Source: Methanofervidicoccus sp. A16
Lineage (GTDB): Archaea > AGJL01 > Methanococci > Methanococcales > Methanococcaceae
NCBI RefSeq assembly: GCF_003351865.1
Contig: NZ_CP022242.1
Span: 62,001 to 126,000 of the forward strand
Length of the DNA: 64,000 nucleotides
Direction of reading: 5' to 3'
In this document: in pieces, positions 10,099 to 20,211 of the stretch
Position numbering within the stretch: the stretch's first letter is position 1
Layout: the number at the start of each line of letters is the position of its first letter
The notes under the pieces: model-generated
What the model was told of the DNA's origin: nothing
Database searches by the model: none
What the model saw: only the letters and a program-made list of their open reading frames with translations
Made by a program: the position numbers and the translations under genes

Positions 10099-10668
10099 AT
10101 GATGAAGATATACTTCGCCACTGGAAATCCCAACAAGGTAAAAGAGGCAGAAATTATCTTAAAAGATTTAGAGGGTATAAAAATAGAGGCGATAAACCTC
10201 CCATACCCAGAAATCCAGGGAACCTTAGAGGAGGTTGCAGAGTTTGGTATAAAGTACCTCTACAGTAAGATAAAGAAGCCTGTATTTGTAGAGGACAGTG
10301 GATTCTTTATAGAGGTTTTGAAGGGCTTTCCAGGTACCTACTCAAGATACGTCCAGGAGACCATAGGAAATGAAGGTATATTGAAACTTATGGAGGATTT
10401 TAAGGGGGAGGAGAGGAGGGCTTACTTTAAAAGTGTAGTAGGTTACTGTGATGAAGATGGTGTAAAGTTGTTTAAAGGTGTTGTAAGAGGTTGGGTATCT
10501 CAGGAGATAAGGAGTAAGGGATATGGTTTCGCATACGACAGTATATTTATCCCAGAGGGAGAAAATAGAACCTTTGCAGAGATGACAAGAGAGGAGAAAA
10601 GTAGGATATCTCATAGGAAGAGAGCCTTAGAGGAATTTAAAGAGTATTTAAAAAAGAAATTGAAATAA
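10099..10668 (+). CDS. XTP/dITP pyrophosphatase (HAM1/RdgB family)
   Basis: This 189-residue house-cleaning enzyme hydrolyses non-canonical purine nucleoside triphosphates (XTP, dITP/ITP) to monophosphates and so protects nucleic acids from deaminated bases. The N-terminal [13 protein letters not shown] motif, [31 protein letters not shown] and SHRKRAL near the C-terminus are all present. The sequence closely resembles the structurally characterised M. jannaschii MJ0226 protein as I recall it. Two adjacent ATG codons (10099 and 10102) are possible starts. A transposon copy lies 99 bases downstream. Confidence 0.94.
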   Translation: MMKIYFATGNPNKVKEAEIILKDLEGIKIEAINLPYPEIQGTLEEVAEFGIKYLYSKIKKPVFVEDSGFFIEVLKGFPGTYSRYVQETIGNEGILKLMEDFKGEERRAYFKSVVGYCDEDGVKLFKGVVRGWVSQEIRSKGYGFAYDSIFIPEGENRTFAEMTREEKSRISHRKRALEEFKEYLKKKLK

Positions 10669-10767
10669 TGATTAAAAATAATAATAATTAAAAATAGTAA
10701 AAAAGTAAAAAATAGTAATGAACAAGGCTACCTATAATTTAAACAATAATTTTTTGATAAAAATATT

Positions 10768-11473
10768 GGACCTGTCCACTTAACATAAACACCACCTCAG
10801 TTTATTATAATACAGAACAAATAACCTACAAAAGAAGTTCCAGTTTCTAACAGGATTTTTAGCATTAATAGAGCAGAAAAAGATCTTTACCCTCTGCTTC
10901 AGAGAAGAAAACACCGATTCTATCAAACTCCCCCGCCCAAAGGTCTGATGTTCAAAGTTTAAATTAAGACTTTTTAGAGCACTAATTAGCCATGGGGCTT
11001 TATCTATAAGGAATTTAGGCTCACCCCTACAGTACTTCAGTACTTTCTTTACAAAGGACCTCGTAATTAGATGATTCCTTATTGTATAGACTCTCATTAA
11101 AATTAATTCATTCCTCTCAACATCTACAGCTGAATAAACGTAATAGTGCTTCCCGCCACCTTTAACAACAGTTTCATCCACCGCTATTAGATCTCTTTCT
11201 CTTTCCTCTGTTGTAATGGATAATTCTTCTTTAAACTTATTTATCCAGTTCCAAACTGATGTTTTTGAGACTGGATAAATCTCTGAAAGAATTCTGGCAG
11301 TTCTTCTTACTGAAGATGTCTGAATGTAGGTTGCAATGGCGAGTGTTTTAATTTCTATAGGTATTTTGTTCCTCTTAAAGATTTTTAATTCCTTTATAAT
11401 ATCTTTTACTCTTAGCATAATAGTATCTTATGTACATTGTTATATATGATGTTTGTTTTATGTGGACAGGACC
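10768..11473 (-). mobile_element. IS6-like insertion sequence, copy 1 (706 bp)
   Basis: A 706-bp element bounded by GGACCTGTCCAC at the left and GTGGACAGGACC at the right, with one transposase gene filling nearly all of it. The same 706-bp unit recurs at 35393-36098 and 39922-40627 with no difference that I can see, which indicates very recent movement or gene conversion. The flanks (AAAATATT before, CAGGACCA after) do not form a target duplication. The end sequence resembles the GG-CTGT terminus of IS6-family elements. Confidence 0.9.
10780..11418 (-). CDS. IS6-like DDE transposase, copy 1
   Basis: A 212-residue transposase with an N-terminal helix-turn-helix (around SVRRTARILSEI and SKTSVWNWINK) and an RNase H-fold catalytic core. 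The likely DDE residues are D81 (AVDET), D139 (LIDKAPW) and E167 (LIESVFSSLKQR). The 27-residue gap between the last two and the LKQR segment after the Glu fit short archaeal IS6/ISH14-like enzymes. The frame is intact and identical to the other two copies, so the enzyme is probably active. Confidence 0.88.
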   Translation of the reverse strand: MLRVKDIIKELKIFKRNKIPIEIKTLAIATYIQTSSVRRTARILSEIYPVSKTSVWNWINKFKEELSITTEERERDLIAVDETVVKGGGKHYYVYSAVDVERNELILMRVYTIRNHLITRSFVKKVLKYCRGEPKFLIDKAPWLISALKSLNLNFEHQTFGRGSLIESVFSSLKQRVKIFFCSINAKNPVRNWNFFCRLFVLYYNKLRWCLC

Positions 11474-11881
11474 CAGGACCAAAAATTTTTAAGGAAAAAT
11501 AACCAATAAAAATAAATACATTTTTTAGGATTCTTTCTGAACACTGGAAGATAAATTTAAGATAATAGTAGAAAGATTTTTATTTAAAGACTTTTTCCTT
11601 ATTTTTTTATCCTTATTATTTTTATAATTTTTAATTAATTTTTTACCCATTATCTGAGGATAAATATTATAAAAAATTAAAAAAATTCCATCCAAAAAAT
11701 AATAAAAAACAGTTAAATAAGATATTAAATTAACATTTGTTTATCGAAATTCTATAAACTATATCCCATCATTACAGTAAGACTAGACTAAAAAGAGAAA
11801 TACTCTGTTTTTAAATCTTATTTTATTAAAATCATTCTGTTTTTTGTCAGATTTTTATGGAAAATTAGAAAATAGATTATA
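11474..11881. other. Gene-free A+T-rich region between IS copy 1 and the geranylgeranyl reductase gene
   Basis: About 400 bases with only short, compositionally poor frames. Both neighbours are transcribed from the minus strand, so this stretch holds the 3' untranslated end of the reductase transcript. I see no RNA gene or repeat element. Confidence 0.5.
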
Positions 11882-13060
11882 TTATTTTATTATATCCTTG
11901 AAGTACTTTAAAAGTGAAGGAGCCTTCTTTATAACCTTAAACACTATCTTCTTTACGTCTACTTCCTCTAACTTACCATCTATAGCCTCGGCAATGGCAT
12001 TTAACTCCTTTTCACTTAACCTCTGTAAAATATTTTTATACTTAAGTTCTGTCATAAGGGTGTTGTAGAACCTCTCCTTCCATCTCCTCTCGTACTCCAT
12101 AAGAGTCTCCTTAGAGTAATCGCCCTTTTTAACAGATTTACCTGCAACCTCTCCTGCTATGGAACCACAACTCATGGCTAAATATATACCTCCACCTGTT
12201 AGAGGACTCACCTGTCCAGCGGCGTCTCCAACTACCATGATGTTGTCATCCACAGTTCTCTCTATAGGCCCTCCAACTGGAACACCACCAAATTTAAACT
12301 CTACAGGTGTTGCATCCTTCAACCTACCCTCGAGTATAGGATGTTCTAAAAACTCGTTTAGATAATCTATAGCCTTCTTCTTTTTATCGATTACACCTAA
12401 ACCTACATTTGCAGTGTCTCCCTTTGGAAATATCCAGGCGTACCCCTTTGGACTTAGATCTCCAAAGTAGAACTCCATCATATGTTTATCTAGGAGTTTA
12501 ACCCCTGTCATCTCGTACTCTGCACAGGAGCATACCTCTATGGGACTTTTCTTACACTTTAAACCTGCCATCTCCGCCACAGAACTCTCTACACCATCTG
12601 CAGCAATAACTATCTTAGTCTTTACAGTATATTCCTCTCCCAGATGGATAACCTTAACTTTAAACCCATCTTCGTATGGATAGAGATCCACCACCCTACT
12701 TTTAACTGCTATCTTAGTTCCAACCTTTGCACTCCTTATAGCCAGATACTTGTCGAATATCTTTCTCTCTACAACATACCCCTCTGTCTTACCTCCACTA
12801 ACCTCTATCCTTTTCCCGTTAGGTGCTATGAGATAACCTCCCTTTATATGACTCCTTACAAACTCCTCACTGGGAGGTATGTTGAACTCCTCCAACTTCG
12901 GCACAGCCTCTGCACACCTTACAGGTTCCCCTATCTCCTGGGATTTCTCCACAAGTAAGGTTTTTGCTCCATTTTTAGAGGCGTAGTAGGATGCCATACT
13001 TCCTCCAGGTCCTGCACCTACGACTACAACATCGTACTCATCCTTTAATATCCTCCTCAT
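11882..13060 (-). CDS. Geranylgeranyl reductase-family flavoprotein (archaeal lipid saturation)
   Basis: A 392-residue FAD protein likely to reduce the double bonds of geranylgeranyl chains in archaeal membrane lipid precursors. The Rossmann dinucleotide motif is [17 protein letters not shown] (residues 10-26). A second FAD motif is [20 protein letters not shown] near residue 275, and EPVRCAE, the substrate-pocket motif of the family, is near residue 43. A ferredoxin gene ends one base before its start codon, which suggests that this ferredoxin is the electron donor. The start is supported by GGAGGAATAGC. Confidence 0.88.
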   Translation of the reverse strand: MRRILKDEYDVVVVGAGPGGSMASYYASKNGAKTLLVEKSQEIGEPVRCAEAVPKLEEFNIPPSEEFVRSHIKGGYLIAPNGKRIEVSGGKTEGYVVERKIFDKYLAIRSAKVGTKIAVKSRVVDLYPYEDGFKVKVIHLGEEYTVKTKIVIAADGVESSVAEMAGLKCKKSPIEVCSCAEYEMTGVKLLDKHMMEFYFGDLSPKGYAWIFPKGDTANVGLGVIDKKKKAIDYLNEFLEHPILEGRLKDATPVEFKFGGVPVGGPIERTVDDNIMVVGDAAGQVSPLTGGGIYLAMSCGSIAGEVAGKSVKKGDYSKETLMEYERRWKERFYNTLMTELKYKNILQRLSEKELNAIAEAIDGKLEEVDVKKIVFKVIKKAPSLLKYFKDIIK

Positions 13061-13061
13061 G

Positions 13062-13226
13062 CTATTCCTCCAAGGCCTTTAATGGACAGACTATCATACA
13101 TGCCTTACACTTTTTACATCTGTCCTCGTATATAACAACTCTATTCTCTATCAACTCTATAGCCATACTCTTACATACCCCTACACAGGCTCCACAGTAT
13201 CCACACCTTTCGTAGTTTATTCTCAT
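13062..13226 (-). CDS. Small 2[4Fe-4S] ferredoxin
   Basis: A 54-residue protein with two complete Cys motifs, [11 protein letters not shown] and [12 protein letters not shown], each ending in the conserved proline region, so it should carry two [4Fe-4S] clusters. The start is placed at ATG 13226, which has GTGATAGT upstream; longer in-frame extensions are hydrophobic and unlike ferredoxins. It sits one base upstream of the geranylgeranyl reductase gene and probably passes electrons to it. The partnership is inferred from gene order. Confidence 0.88.
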   Translation of the reverse strand: MRINYERCGYCGACVGVCKSMAIELIENRVVIYEDRCKKCKACMIVCPLKALEE

Positions 13227-13499
13227 ACTATCACACATATGAATATATAGCATTAATTTTAAAAGTACTAAATACTTAATTAATATTGAAAAATATATCA
13301 AATTCGTATTAACAGAGATTTATTTAATCTCTCGTATTTAGGATTTTAACTGTTCTAGGTTTTATACTATATTTATCTTAATTATTTTTATTCTAATATT
13401 ATTTACTCCTAATAAAAAGTCCAAGATATGTTATCTACTAAGCAATACACCTGTAACATTCAATGATTAGATTATTAGATATAAAATATAATTATTATA

Positions 13500-13719
13500 C
13501 CTTAGTTCCCACCAAGTGGTGATTAAAAGGACAATGAAAACAATCAATATAAAAATCATTAAATATCCAAGATCTTTCCGAAATTCTCCTCCAATCTTAT
13601 TTTTAAAATGCTATATCTAGGATAATAGAAGTTTTATTTTAAAATCTTTTCTTATTTTTTATTTTTATAATTATTATCTTTATTAATCTTTTAAACTATC
13701 CTTTTGATGGGAACTAGGG
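13500..13719. mobile_element. MITE-like inverted-repeat element (copy 2, internally deleted)
   Basis: A 220-bp non-coding element with ends CCTTAGTTCCC and GGGAACTAGGG, flanked by a perfect 11-bp direct repeat, TAATTATTATA (13489-13499 and 13720-13730). The interior matches the reverse orientation of 54167-54473 but lacks its middle part. The surrounding gap (13227-13939) holds no gene; its right part must carry the purA promoter. Confidence 0.85.
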
Positions 13720-13939
13720 TAATTATTATAATATAATTTATTATTTAAAAAGAAAGAATTAACAATTACTTATATCTTATTTCCTAAGTCCTAGAAAACC
13801 CAAAGAATAAGAACAAGACTGACTCTTTTATACAATATTTTTTATCCTAATTTCCATCTAGATACTAATTTATATAACAGTAATCTTTAAATAAATTTAT
13901 CTACCAATTAGGTAAGGGTAAATTTAAGGAGGTCAGTGG

Positions 13940-14953
13940 ATGACATGCACAATAGTTGTAGGTGGCCAATGGGGAGATGAAGGTAAAGGTAAAATTATCA
14001 GTTATATATGTAGTAAGGATAATCCCTCCATTGTAGCAAGAGGAGGAGTAGGTCCAAATGCGGGGCATACTGTAGAGATCGACGGTAAAAAGTATGGTAT
14101 AAGGATGATCCCCACAGGATTTCCCAACAGAAACTCCATACTGGCCATTGGAGCCGGGGTGTTGGTAGATCCTGAGGTGCTCCTAAAAGAGATAGAGATG
14201 CTCCATGAGTTTAAAGTAGGGGAGAGATTAATAGTTGATTACAACTGTGGTATTATAGAGGAGAAACATAAAAAAATTGATAGATCCAACGATCACCTGG
14301 CTAAGGAGATAGGTACCACTGGAACAGGTTGTGGTCCTGCAAATGTAGATAGAGTTATGAGAGTGTTGAAACTTGCTAAAGATATAGAGTCCTTAAAACC
14401 CTACCTAGGAGACGTTTCTGAAAGGATAAATGAAACCTTAGATAGGGGAGAAAACGTCCTAATAGAAGGTACCCAAGGTACCTTACTTTCCCTATACCAT
14501 GGAACCTATCCCTACGTGACCTCCAAGGATACAACGGCATCCTCCTTTGCAGCAGATGTTGGTGTAGGGCCTACAAGGATAGATGAGGTTATAGTTGTCT
14601 TTAAATCCTATCCAACAAGGGTAGGAGAAGGTCCATTTCCTACAGAGATACCTCCTGAAGAGGCGGAGAGGTTAGGCCTTGTAGAGTACGGGACAGTTAC
14701 TGGACGTAGAAGGAGGGTGGGCTACTTTGACTATAAACTAGCCAGGAAAGCCTGTAGGTTAAACGGTGCTACCCAGATAGCAATCACCTGCTTAGACAAG
14801 TACGACAGGAGATGCTACGGAATTACAAGGTACGAAGACTTAACTGAGAAGGGAAAGAGTTTCATAGAAAAGGTAGAAGAGGAGACTGGCGTCCCTGTGA
14901 CCATCATCTCTACAGGACCTGAATTACACCAGACCATAGATAGAAGGGAATAA
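13940..14953 (+). CDS. purA: Adenylosuccinate synthetase
   Basis: PurA joins IMP and aspartate using GTP, the first committed step from IMP to AMP. The protein has 337 residues, the compact archaeal form, rather than about 430 as in bacteria. The P-loop-like [11 protein letters not shown] opens the protein. [11 protein letters not shown] holds the catalytic His. [20 protein letters not shown] binds IMP, and [11 protein letters not shown] is the late guanine/IMP segment. AAGGAGGTC lies upstream of the ATG. The lysyl-tRNA synthetase gene follows within about 20 bases, so the two are likely cotranscribed. Confidence 0.95.
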   Translation: MTCTIVVGGQWGDEGKGKIISYICSKDNPSIVARGGVGPNAGHTVEIDGKKYGIRMIPTGFPNRNSILAIGAGVLVDPEVLLKEIEMLHEFKVGERLIVDYNCGIIEEKHKKIDRSNDHLAKEIGTTGTGCGPANVDRVMRVLKLAKDIESLKPYLGDVSERINETLDRGENVLIEGTQGTLLSLYHGTYPYVTSKDTTASSFAADVGVGPTRIDEVIVVFKSYPTRVGEGPFPTEIPPEEAERLGLVEYGTVTGRRRRVGYFDYKLARKACRLNGATQIAITCLDKYDRRCYGITRYEDLTEKGKSFIEKVEEETGVPVTIISTGPELHQTIDRRE

Positions 14954-14972
14954 AATAGGAAAGGTGGATCCT

Positions 14973-16580
14973 TTGCACTGGGCAGATGTAACTGCAAAGA
15001 AGGTAATTAAGAAGAGGAAGGACCTTGAGAGGTACGTTGTAGCCTGTGGTATAACTCCTTCGGGGCATATTCACATAGGGAATGCAAGGGAGGTAATCAC
15101 TGCAGATGCCCTCTACAAAGGACTTCTAAATCAAGGCGTAGAAGGAGAACTTATATTTATAGGGGATACCTACGACCCCCTTAGAAAGGTATATCCCTTC
15201 CTACCTGAGAGTTATGAGAGATATGTAGGTATGCCCCTAAGTGAGATACCCTGTCCCGAGGGATGTTGTGAAAGTTACGCTCAACACTTTCTAAAGCCCT
15301 TTTTGGAGAGTTTAGACGACTTAGGCATAGAGATGACAGTTTACTGTGCAGACAGGTGCTACAAGGAGGGAATCTACGACGACGCCATAGTTTTAGCGTT
15401 GGAGAACAGGGATAAGATAAGGGAGGTACTTAACAGATATAGAAGTGATCCCCTACCTGAAGACTGGTACCCCCTAAGTGTTGTATGTGAGAACTGTGGT
15501 AAGTTAAGTACCACCAAGGTAATAGACTACAACCAAGAGGAGAAAACTGTCGAATACCTCTGTACCTGTGGACACAGAAGTGCAGTGGAACCATTTAGAG
15601 GTAGGGCGAAACTACCTTGGAGGGTAGACTGGCCTGCAAGGTGGAGTATATTCAAGGTTACTGTGGAGCCCATGGGTAAAGACCATGGAACCTCTGGAGG
15701 ATCCTACGATACAGGGGTAAAGATAGCCAGGATAGTATACAACTATCAACCTCCTGAGAAGGTGATCTACGAGTGGATACAGTTGAAGATAGGTGAGAAG
15801 GCTGTACCTATGTCCTCCTCCTCTGGAGTGGTATTTGCAGTTAAGGACTGGCTAAGTATATGCCATCCAGAGGTTTTAAGGTATCTTATACTTAGAAGTA
15901 AACCTTCAAAGCATATAGACTTCGATCTAAAATCTATCCCCAACCTTACAGATGACTACGACCAGTTGGAGAGAAATTATTTTGAATTAATAAAAAGATT
16001 GGAAGATGGCGAGGAGTTAAAGGAGGATGAAATGGATAAGATAAGAATATACCAACTGTCCACTCCAAAGATACCAGAGAAACTACCTCTCCAGGTGCCC
16101 TACAGATTCTGTGCAGTTATATCCCAGATAGCCTACAGGGAGGATAGAGAAGAAATAGACATGGAGAGAGTATTGGATATTCTAAGGAGAAACAACTACC
16201 CTGTAGATGACATGGATGAGTACGACTTTGAAAGGTTGAAAAGTAGGCTCTACATGGCTAGAAATTGGGCATTAAAATATGGAGAGGTACTAGATATAAT
16301 TCCTCTTGAGGAGGCTATAAAGGAGTACAACAAATTAAGTGAAAAACAGAAGGAGTGGATAAGTGTATTCAGAGATAGACTGAAGGATATAGAGTTTCAA
16401 GGACTACTTATACATGAACTTATATACAGTACTGCAAAGGAGATAGGACTAAATCCAAGGGAGGCATTTTTAGCATCCTACAGGATACTTTTAGGTAAAA
16501 ACTATGGCCCTAAGTTGGGAAGTTTCCTATCATCCTTAGATAGGGAGTTTGTAATTAGGAGGTACTCATTGTTGGAGTAA
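14973..16580 (+). CDS. lysS: Class I lysyl-tRNA synthetase
   Basis: The archaeal class I enzyme that charges tRNA-Lys, unrelated to the usual class II LysRS. The HIGH-type motif is SGHIHIGN, and the KMSKS-type motif is PMSSSSG, the altered form usual in this family. CPEGCCESY and a C-x2-C...C-x-C zinc site (CENCG, CTCGH) lie in between. I prefer the TTG at 14973, which gives MHWADV and follows the ribosome-binding site GGTGGATCC; a GTG at 14964 inside that site would add three residues. About 535 residues, a normal length. Confidence 0.93.
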   Translation: MHWADVTAKKVIKKRKDLERYVVACGITPSGHIHIGNAREVITADALYKGLLNQGVEGELIFIGDTYDPLRKVYPFLPESYERYVGMPLSEIPCPEGCCESYAQHFLKPFLESLDDLGIEMTVYCADRCYKEGIYDDAIVLALENRDKIREVLNRYRSDPLPEDWYPLSVVCENCGKLSTTKVIDYNQEEKTVEYLCTCGHRSAVEPFRGRAKLPWRVDWPARWSIFKVTVEPMGKDHGTSGGSYDTGVKIARIVYNYQPPEKVIYEWIQLKIGEKAVPMSSSSGVVFAVKDWLSICHPEVLRYLILRSKPSKHIDFDLKSIPNLTDDYDQLERNYFELIKRLEDGEELKEDEMDKIRIYQLSTPKIPEKLPLQVPYRFCAVISQIAYREDREEIDMERVLDILRRNNYPVDDMDEYDFERLKSRLYMARNWALKYGEVLDIIPLEEAIKEYNKLSEKQKEWISVFRDRLKDIEFQGLLIHELIYSTAKEIGLNPREAFLASYRILLGKNYGPKLGSFLSSLDREFVIRRYSLLE

Positions 16581-16954
16581 TAAAGGAGGATAACTATTAT
16601 AAATATTCAGAGAATCTAGAAGTTTTTTATTTTAAAACCCTCTTTATTTTTTATCTTAATGTCAGAAATATATTATAATAAGAAAGATAAATGTAGTAAA
16701 AATTTAAATCTCATAGTTATCTCTGTTTATTACTGGACACTGGGAACAAGGTAGGTTTTTGTTAATCTTTCTTTTTAAGAAGTTTAACTCTCTAACTGTT
16801 ATTTATCTTACTTCGATAATTTTTAATTTTTATCCTTAGTTTCTATCAAAAAAGCCATTTAAAAATTAATTATTAATTATAAAAATAATAACATTTTTTT
16901 ATCGAAATACTTAAAAAGTTGTTATTAAAAAATTTTAAATAATAAAAAGAGAGT
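16581..16954. other. Gene-free A+T-rich region between convergent lysS and the following gene
   Basis: No gene or RNA is seen. The genes on either side converge, so the region should contain both terminators. A CCTTAGTTTCTATCAAAA string near 16834-16851 looks like an eroded end of the dispersed repeat family, without a matching opposite end. Confidence 0.45.
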
Positions 16955-17602
16955 TTATTTGACTATCAACTCTTTGATCTCATTCACGATCTTCTCAGCA
17001 GTCCCCTCGTCAATCTCCCTTCCCTTCTGCTCCACAACCTCAACAAGTACCTGTTTAAGATCCTCTCCTGTATCTATTTTCATCTTCTCAATAACAACAG
17101 GGTTAGGTTTTATTAAAGCACCTCTAACTAACCCCTCTCCATTTAGAGGTGTCAACATCAAAACTCCAGCGAACTCACCATCTGCCTTAACAAAATAGAC
17201 GATATCCCCTAAATCTGTTTCGCCAGCCTTTTCAATCTCAAACTTCATCTCTTCGATCTCCTCAAGTTCCTCCATCCTACTGATAGCATCCTCTACAACT
17301 GGCTTAATCTCCTCCTCTGGCATCCTCTTAAAGGCCTCTACCTTTAGAGTATCTAACTTCCAAAGAACTTCACCATCAACTAACTCGTACTCAACCATCA
17401 CTCTAACTACATCTCCTTTATCAAGTTTAAGTTTATTTACAAGTATTTCATAGAGTAATTTATTTAACTCCCCAGAGGCCTTAGCAACCATCTTTGGATC
17501 TATTTCTTTGTTCTTTATGTGATCCTTCAACTGGGCAAAGAGGGTACGTCTTATCTTATCTGCATAGGCCCCCACTATTATATATCCAGAACTTAGTTTC
17601 AT
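16955..17602 (-). CDS. Conserved archaeal protein, possibly DUF2258
   Basis: A 215-residue soluble acidic protein. Its opening, SGYIIVGAYADKIRRTLFAQL, recalls the archaeal DUF2258 family, for which no function is established; the match is from memory. The rest is predicted helical with several strands and no recognisable catalytic motif, signal peptide or membrane segment. GGTGTT precedes the ATG. It stands alone between the convergent lysS gene and a repeat element, so context gives no hint of function. Confidence 0.65.
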   Translation of the reverse strand: MKLSSGYIIVGAYADKIRRTLFAQLKDHIKNKEIDPKMVAKASGELNKLLYEILVNKLKLDKGDVVRVMVEYELVDGEVLWKLDTLKVEAFKRMPEEEIKPVVEDAISRMEELEEIEEMKFEIEKAGETDLGDIVYFVKADGEFAGVLMLTPLNGEGLVRGALIKPNPVVIEKMKIDTGEDLKQVLVEVVEQKGREIDEGTAEKIVNEIKELIVK

Positions 17603-17666
17603 TTTATAACACCTTTTTTGTATTTTTTAATATTATAATAATTATTTTTATTATTATATAAAATTA

Positions 17667-17946
17667 CCTTAGTTCCCATCAAAGTGATAATTAAAAGAAT
17701 AATAAAAAATCATTAAATATCCTTAGGATCTTTCCAAATCCTTAGATAAAGATAGAAAATCCTATTCTGGTATCCACTATATTAGAAGGTATTCAGAGGA
17801 CTATCCTCTCTAATCTTCTTTTTAAAATGGTATATCTGAGATTATAGAAGTTTTTATTTTAAACGTTATTCTTTATTTTTTATTTTTATTAATTTTTATA
17901 ATTATTTTTATTATTCTTTAAATTATCCTTTTGATGGGAACTAAGG
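17667..17946. mobile_element. MITE-like inverted-repeat element (copy 3)
   Basis: A 280-bp non-coding element with ends CCTTAGTTCCCATC and GATGGGAACTAAGG. It is the reverse orientation of the 54167-54473 element over most of its length. It ends 18 bases from the korC stop codon. The flanks show only a weak ATAAAA similarity, so its target duplication has decayed. The remainder of the gap is featureless. Confidence 0.8.
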
Positions 17947-17963
17947 CATAAAAATTTTTTTAT

Positions 17964-18503
17964 TTATCCCATATAGTTATATCCCCTTTCAAAGGCCATT
18001 AAGTTCTTCTCCTCAGTACCCTTTGGCACACTGTCCAATATCGCCTTTTTCATAGATTCCTTTGAAACTACTCCTGTTATTCTAACTAGTGCTCCGAGCA
18101 TTACTATATTTGCCACTATCTTTAAACCTATATCCTTATAGGCTATATCTGTAAATGGAATCTTGTATAATTTTACATTCCCGTTGTAGAAGTTCTCAGG
18201 TACTGTAACTAAGTCCCTATCTACGATAACTGTACCTCCATCCTTTATATCCCTCCCGTACTTATCAAATGCCTGTTGAGACATACACACCAATATATCA
18301 GGTTTTATAACCTTAGGATAGTCGATCTCCTCCTCGGATATTACAACCTCTGACTTACTGGCACCTCCCCTCGCCTCAGGCCCGTAGGATTGTGTCTGTA
18401 CTGCATTCTTACCGTCGTAGAGTGCTGCACTTCTCCCCAGTATCACACCTGCCAATACAATTCCCTGTCCTCCAAAACCAGATATTCTAACCTCCTTTCT
18501 CAT
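17964..18503 (-). CDS. korC: 2-oxoglutarate:ferredoxin oxidoreductase gamma subunit
   Basis: A 179-residue gamma subunit of the ferredoxin-dependent 2-oxoacid oxidoreductase that converts between 2-oxoglutarate and succinyl-CoA in the incomplete reductive TCA pathway of methanogens. The family opening ISGFGGQGIVLAG and the QSYGPEARGGASKSEVVIS segment are present. The start is placed at ATG 18503, which follows GGTGGAAAAG; a GTG at 18512 lies within that site. It lies 11 bases downstream of korB in the same operon. KorA and KorD are not adjacent, as in M. jannaschii. Confidence 0.92.
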   Translation of the reverse strand: MRKEVRISGFGGQGIVLAGVILGRSAALYDGKNAVQTQSYGPEARGGASKSEVVISEEEIDYPKVIKPDILVCMSQQAFDKYGRDIKDGGTVIVDRDLVTVPENFYNGNVKLYKIPFTDIAYKDIGLKIVANIVMLGALVRITGVVSKESMKKAILDSVPKGTEEKNLMAFERGYNYMG

Positions 18504-18514
18504 CTTTTCCACCT

Positions 18515-19327
18515 TTAATTTCTATGCTCTTTGATAAGATTGATCATACCTTCTGCGAATTCTGGTTTCTCAATATCTAAGAACTCTCCAACTACTATTT
18601 TATCTCTTAATTCCTCTTCAGGTAGATTTTCAGCCTTTCTTATATGTATAGAGTGTTCCTTGATGTACTTCAGTATCTCTACAGCACTCCTCGAGATGTT
18701 GAACCTACCGTAGTATGTAGGACACTGGGCTATAACCTCGATGAAGGAGAAGCCCTTCTTAGTCAAACCCTTCTTTATACTGTTGGACAGTTGTATTGGA
18801 TGGGTTGTAGTCCATCTAGCCACGTAGGTTGCACCTGCTGCCATGGCCAACTTACAGAGATCCATACTGTTCTCCACGTTTCCATAAGGTGCTGTAGTTG
18901 CCCTCTTCCCAGAGGGAGTAGTTGGAGAAACCTGCCCCCCAGTCATACCGTATATGTGGTTATTTACACAGATGACAGTTATATCTATGTTCCTCCTACA
19001 ACCATGTATAAAGTGATTTCCACCTATAGCTGCCAGATCCCCATCCCCTGTGAATACAACAACCTTCTTATCTGGAAGTGCCAACTTCACTCCAGTTGCA
19101 TAGGCTATAGGCCTTCCATGGGTTGTATGGAGGGAGTCACAGTATAGATATCCAGGTATCCTGGAGGAACACCCAATTCCAGAGAGTGCTATATAGTCTT
19201 CAGGTTTGATGTTCAACTTATCCAAGGCATTTGTAAAACAGTTTATTACAGTTCCAATTCCACAACCTGAACAGAAGATATGAGGTAATCTATCCTTCCT
19301 CATGTACTTTATACTTGGATGAACCAC
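18515..19327 (-). CDS. korB: 2-oxoglutarate:ferredoxin oxidoreductase beta subunit
   Basis: A 270-residue beta subunit that binds thiamine pyrophosphate. The TPP motif runs from GDGDLAAIGGNH to VNNHIYGMTGGQ. CSGCGIGT near the N-terminus and GIGCSSRIPGYLYCDS carry cysteines conserved in the family. It starts with GTG behind GAGGTGAGATT. It forms a two-gene operon with korC. 2-oxoglutarate specificity is inferred from resemblance to methanogen KorB; PorB or VorB are the alternatives, but both normally sit in complete gene clusters. Confidence 0.9.
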   Translation of the reverse strand: MVHPSIKYMRKDRLPHIFCSGCGIGTVINCFTNALDKLNIKPEDYIALSGIGCSSRIPGYLYCDSLHTTHGRPIAYATGVKLALPDKKVVVFTGDGDLAAIGGNHFIHGCRRNIDITVICVNNHIYGMTGGQVSPTTPSGKRATTAPYGNVENSMDLCKLAMAAGATYVARWTTTHPIQLSNSIKKGLTKKGFSFIEVIAQCPTYYGRFNISRSAVEILKYIKEHSIHIRKAENLPEEELRDKIVVGEFLDIEKPEFAEGMINLIKEHRN

Positions 19328-19404
19328 AATCTCACCTCTTTTAATAAAAATGTAAAAAAGTTAATTATCATTAATTATAAATTTTATTATTAATATATTT
19401 TTAT

Positions 19405-20199
19405 TTATTTGGATAAACCCCTCATTACCACCGCATGGGAGAGTTCAAAGATGGCACCTCCCAACTCATTACCTATATCTTGAAGTTCTAAACAACTGAT
19501 CTCTATCTTTTTACTCTGTATAGATATAACAACAGGTATAAATTTATAGGCGATCTCTACAATATCTACAGGTCTACAGAGTATCTCCACACCTATTAAC
19601 CCATAGAATCCTAGATCTTTATAGGGCTCCTCCCTTTCCAACTCCTTAGTTATAACCTTATTTACAATGATATTATCCTTAAGGGAGAACAATACCCTCT
19701 TAACAACTTCCTCTTCAGACACCCCATACCCTTCAAATACAGCCTTTACTCTTATAAATCCCTCCTCCTCAAAGTTGTATATATCTTCCTCGTCATATAT
19801 ACCTTTTTTGTACTTTTCTATATCTATTTCCACCTTATCCTGAGTTTGTACATTAAATGCAACGTTGTATTTTTTGTAAAATCTCTTAAAAAAGTCTATT
19901 ATATAAGCCAGTGCCTCTCCAAACTCCTTGGGATCCAATACTAACTTTGGAGGTTCCAGTACATCCACATCTGCAGCGTAATTTATGGAGAACTTTATAT
20001 AGTCTAAAAATGTATCAAATTCCACCTTCAACTCTGCAATAAATGTGTAGAAACCTTCTTTCTCCTCCCACTCCTCTTCAACAGAAAGTACCTCGCATTT
20101 GTACTCCCTCTTTATCTTTTCCAGTAGGTTTTCAAACTCTTTTTTTGCTAACTCCTTATCCCTTCCCTTAACCTCTTGATAGGATATAATTTCAATCAT
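19405..20199 (-). CDS. Uncharacterised acidic protein (operon with 20212-20931)
   Basis: A 264-residue protein that I do not recognise. It is highly charged (many Glu and Lys), with an N-terminal helix, a central block around DVDVLEPPKLVLDPKEFGEALAY and a C-terminal part with several strands ending GAIFELSHAVVMRGLSK. There are no cysteine clusters, P-loop or membrane segment. The ATG at 20199 is preferred because GGTGA lies five bases upstream, overlapping the end of the preceding gene. That tight join implies coupled translation with the upstream gene. Confidence 0.65.
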   Translation of the reverse strand: MIEIISYQEVKGRDKELAKKEFENLLEKIKREYKCEVLSVEEEWEEKEGFYTFIAELKVEFDTFLDYIKFSINYAADVDVLEPPKLVLDPKEFGEALAYIIDFFKRFYKKYNVAFNVQTQDKVEIDIEKYKKGIYDEEDIYNFEEEGFIRVKAVFEGYGVSEEEVVKRVLFSLKDNIIVNKVITKELEREEPYKDLGFYGLIGVEILCRPVDIVEIAYKFIPVVISIQSKKIEISCLELQDIGNELGGAIFELSHAVVMRGLSK

Positions 20200-20211
20200 C
20201 TTCTTCACCAA

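Noticed and set aside
14964-14972. GTG start for lysyl-tRNA synthetase
   Set aside because: The GTG lies inside the GGTGGATCC ribosome-binding site; TTG 14973 gives the MHWADV start I recall for the M. jannaschii enzyme.
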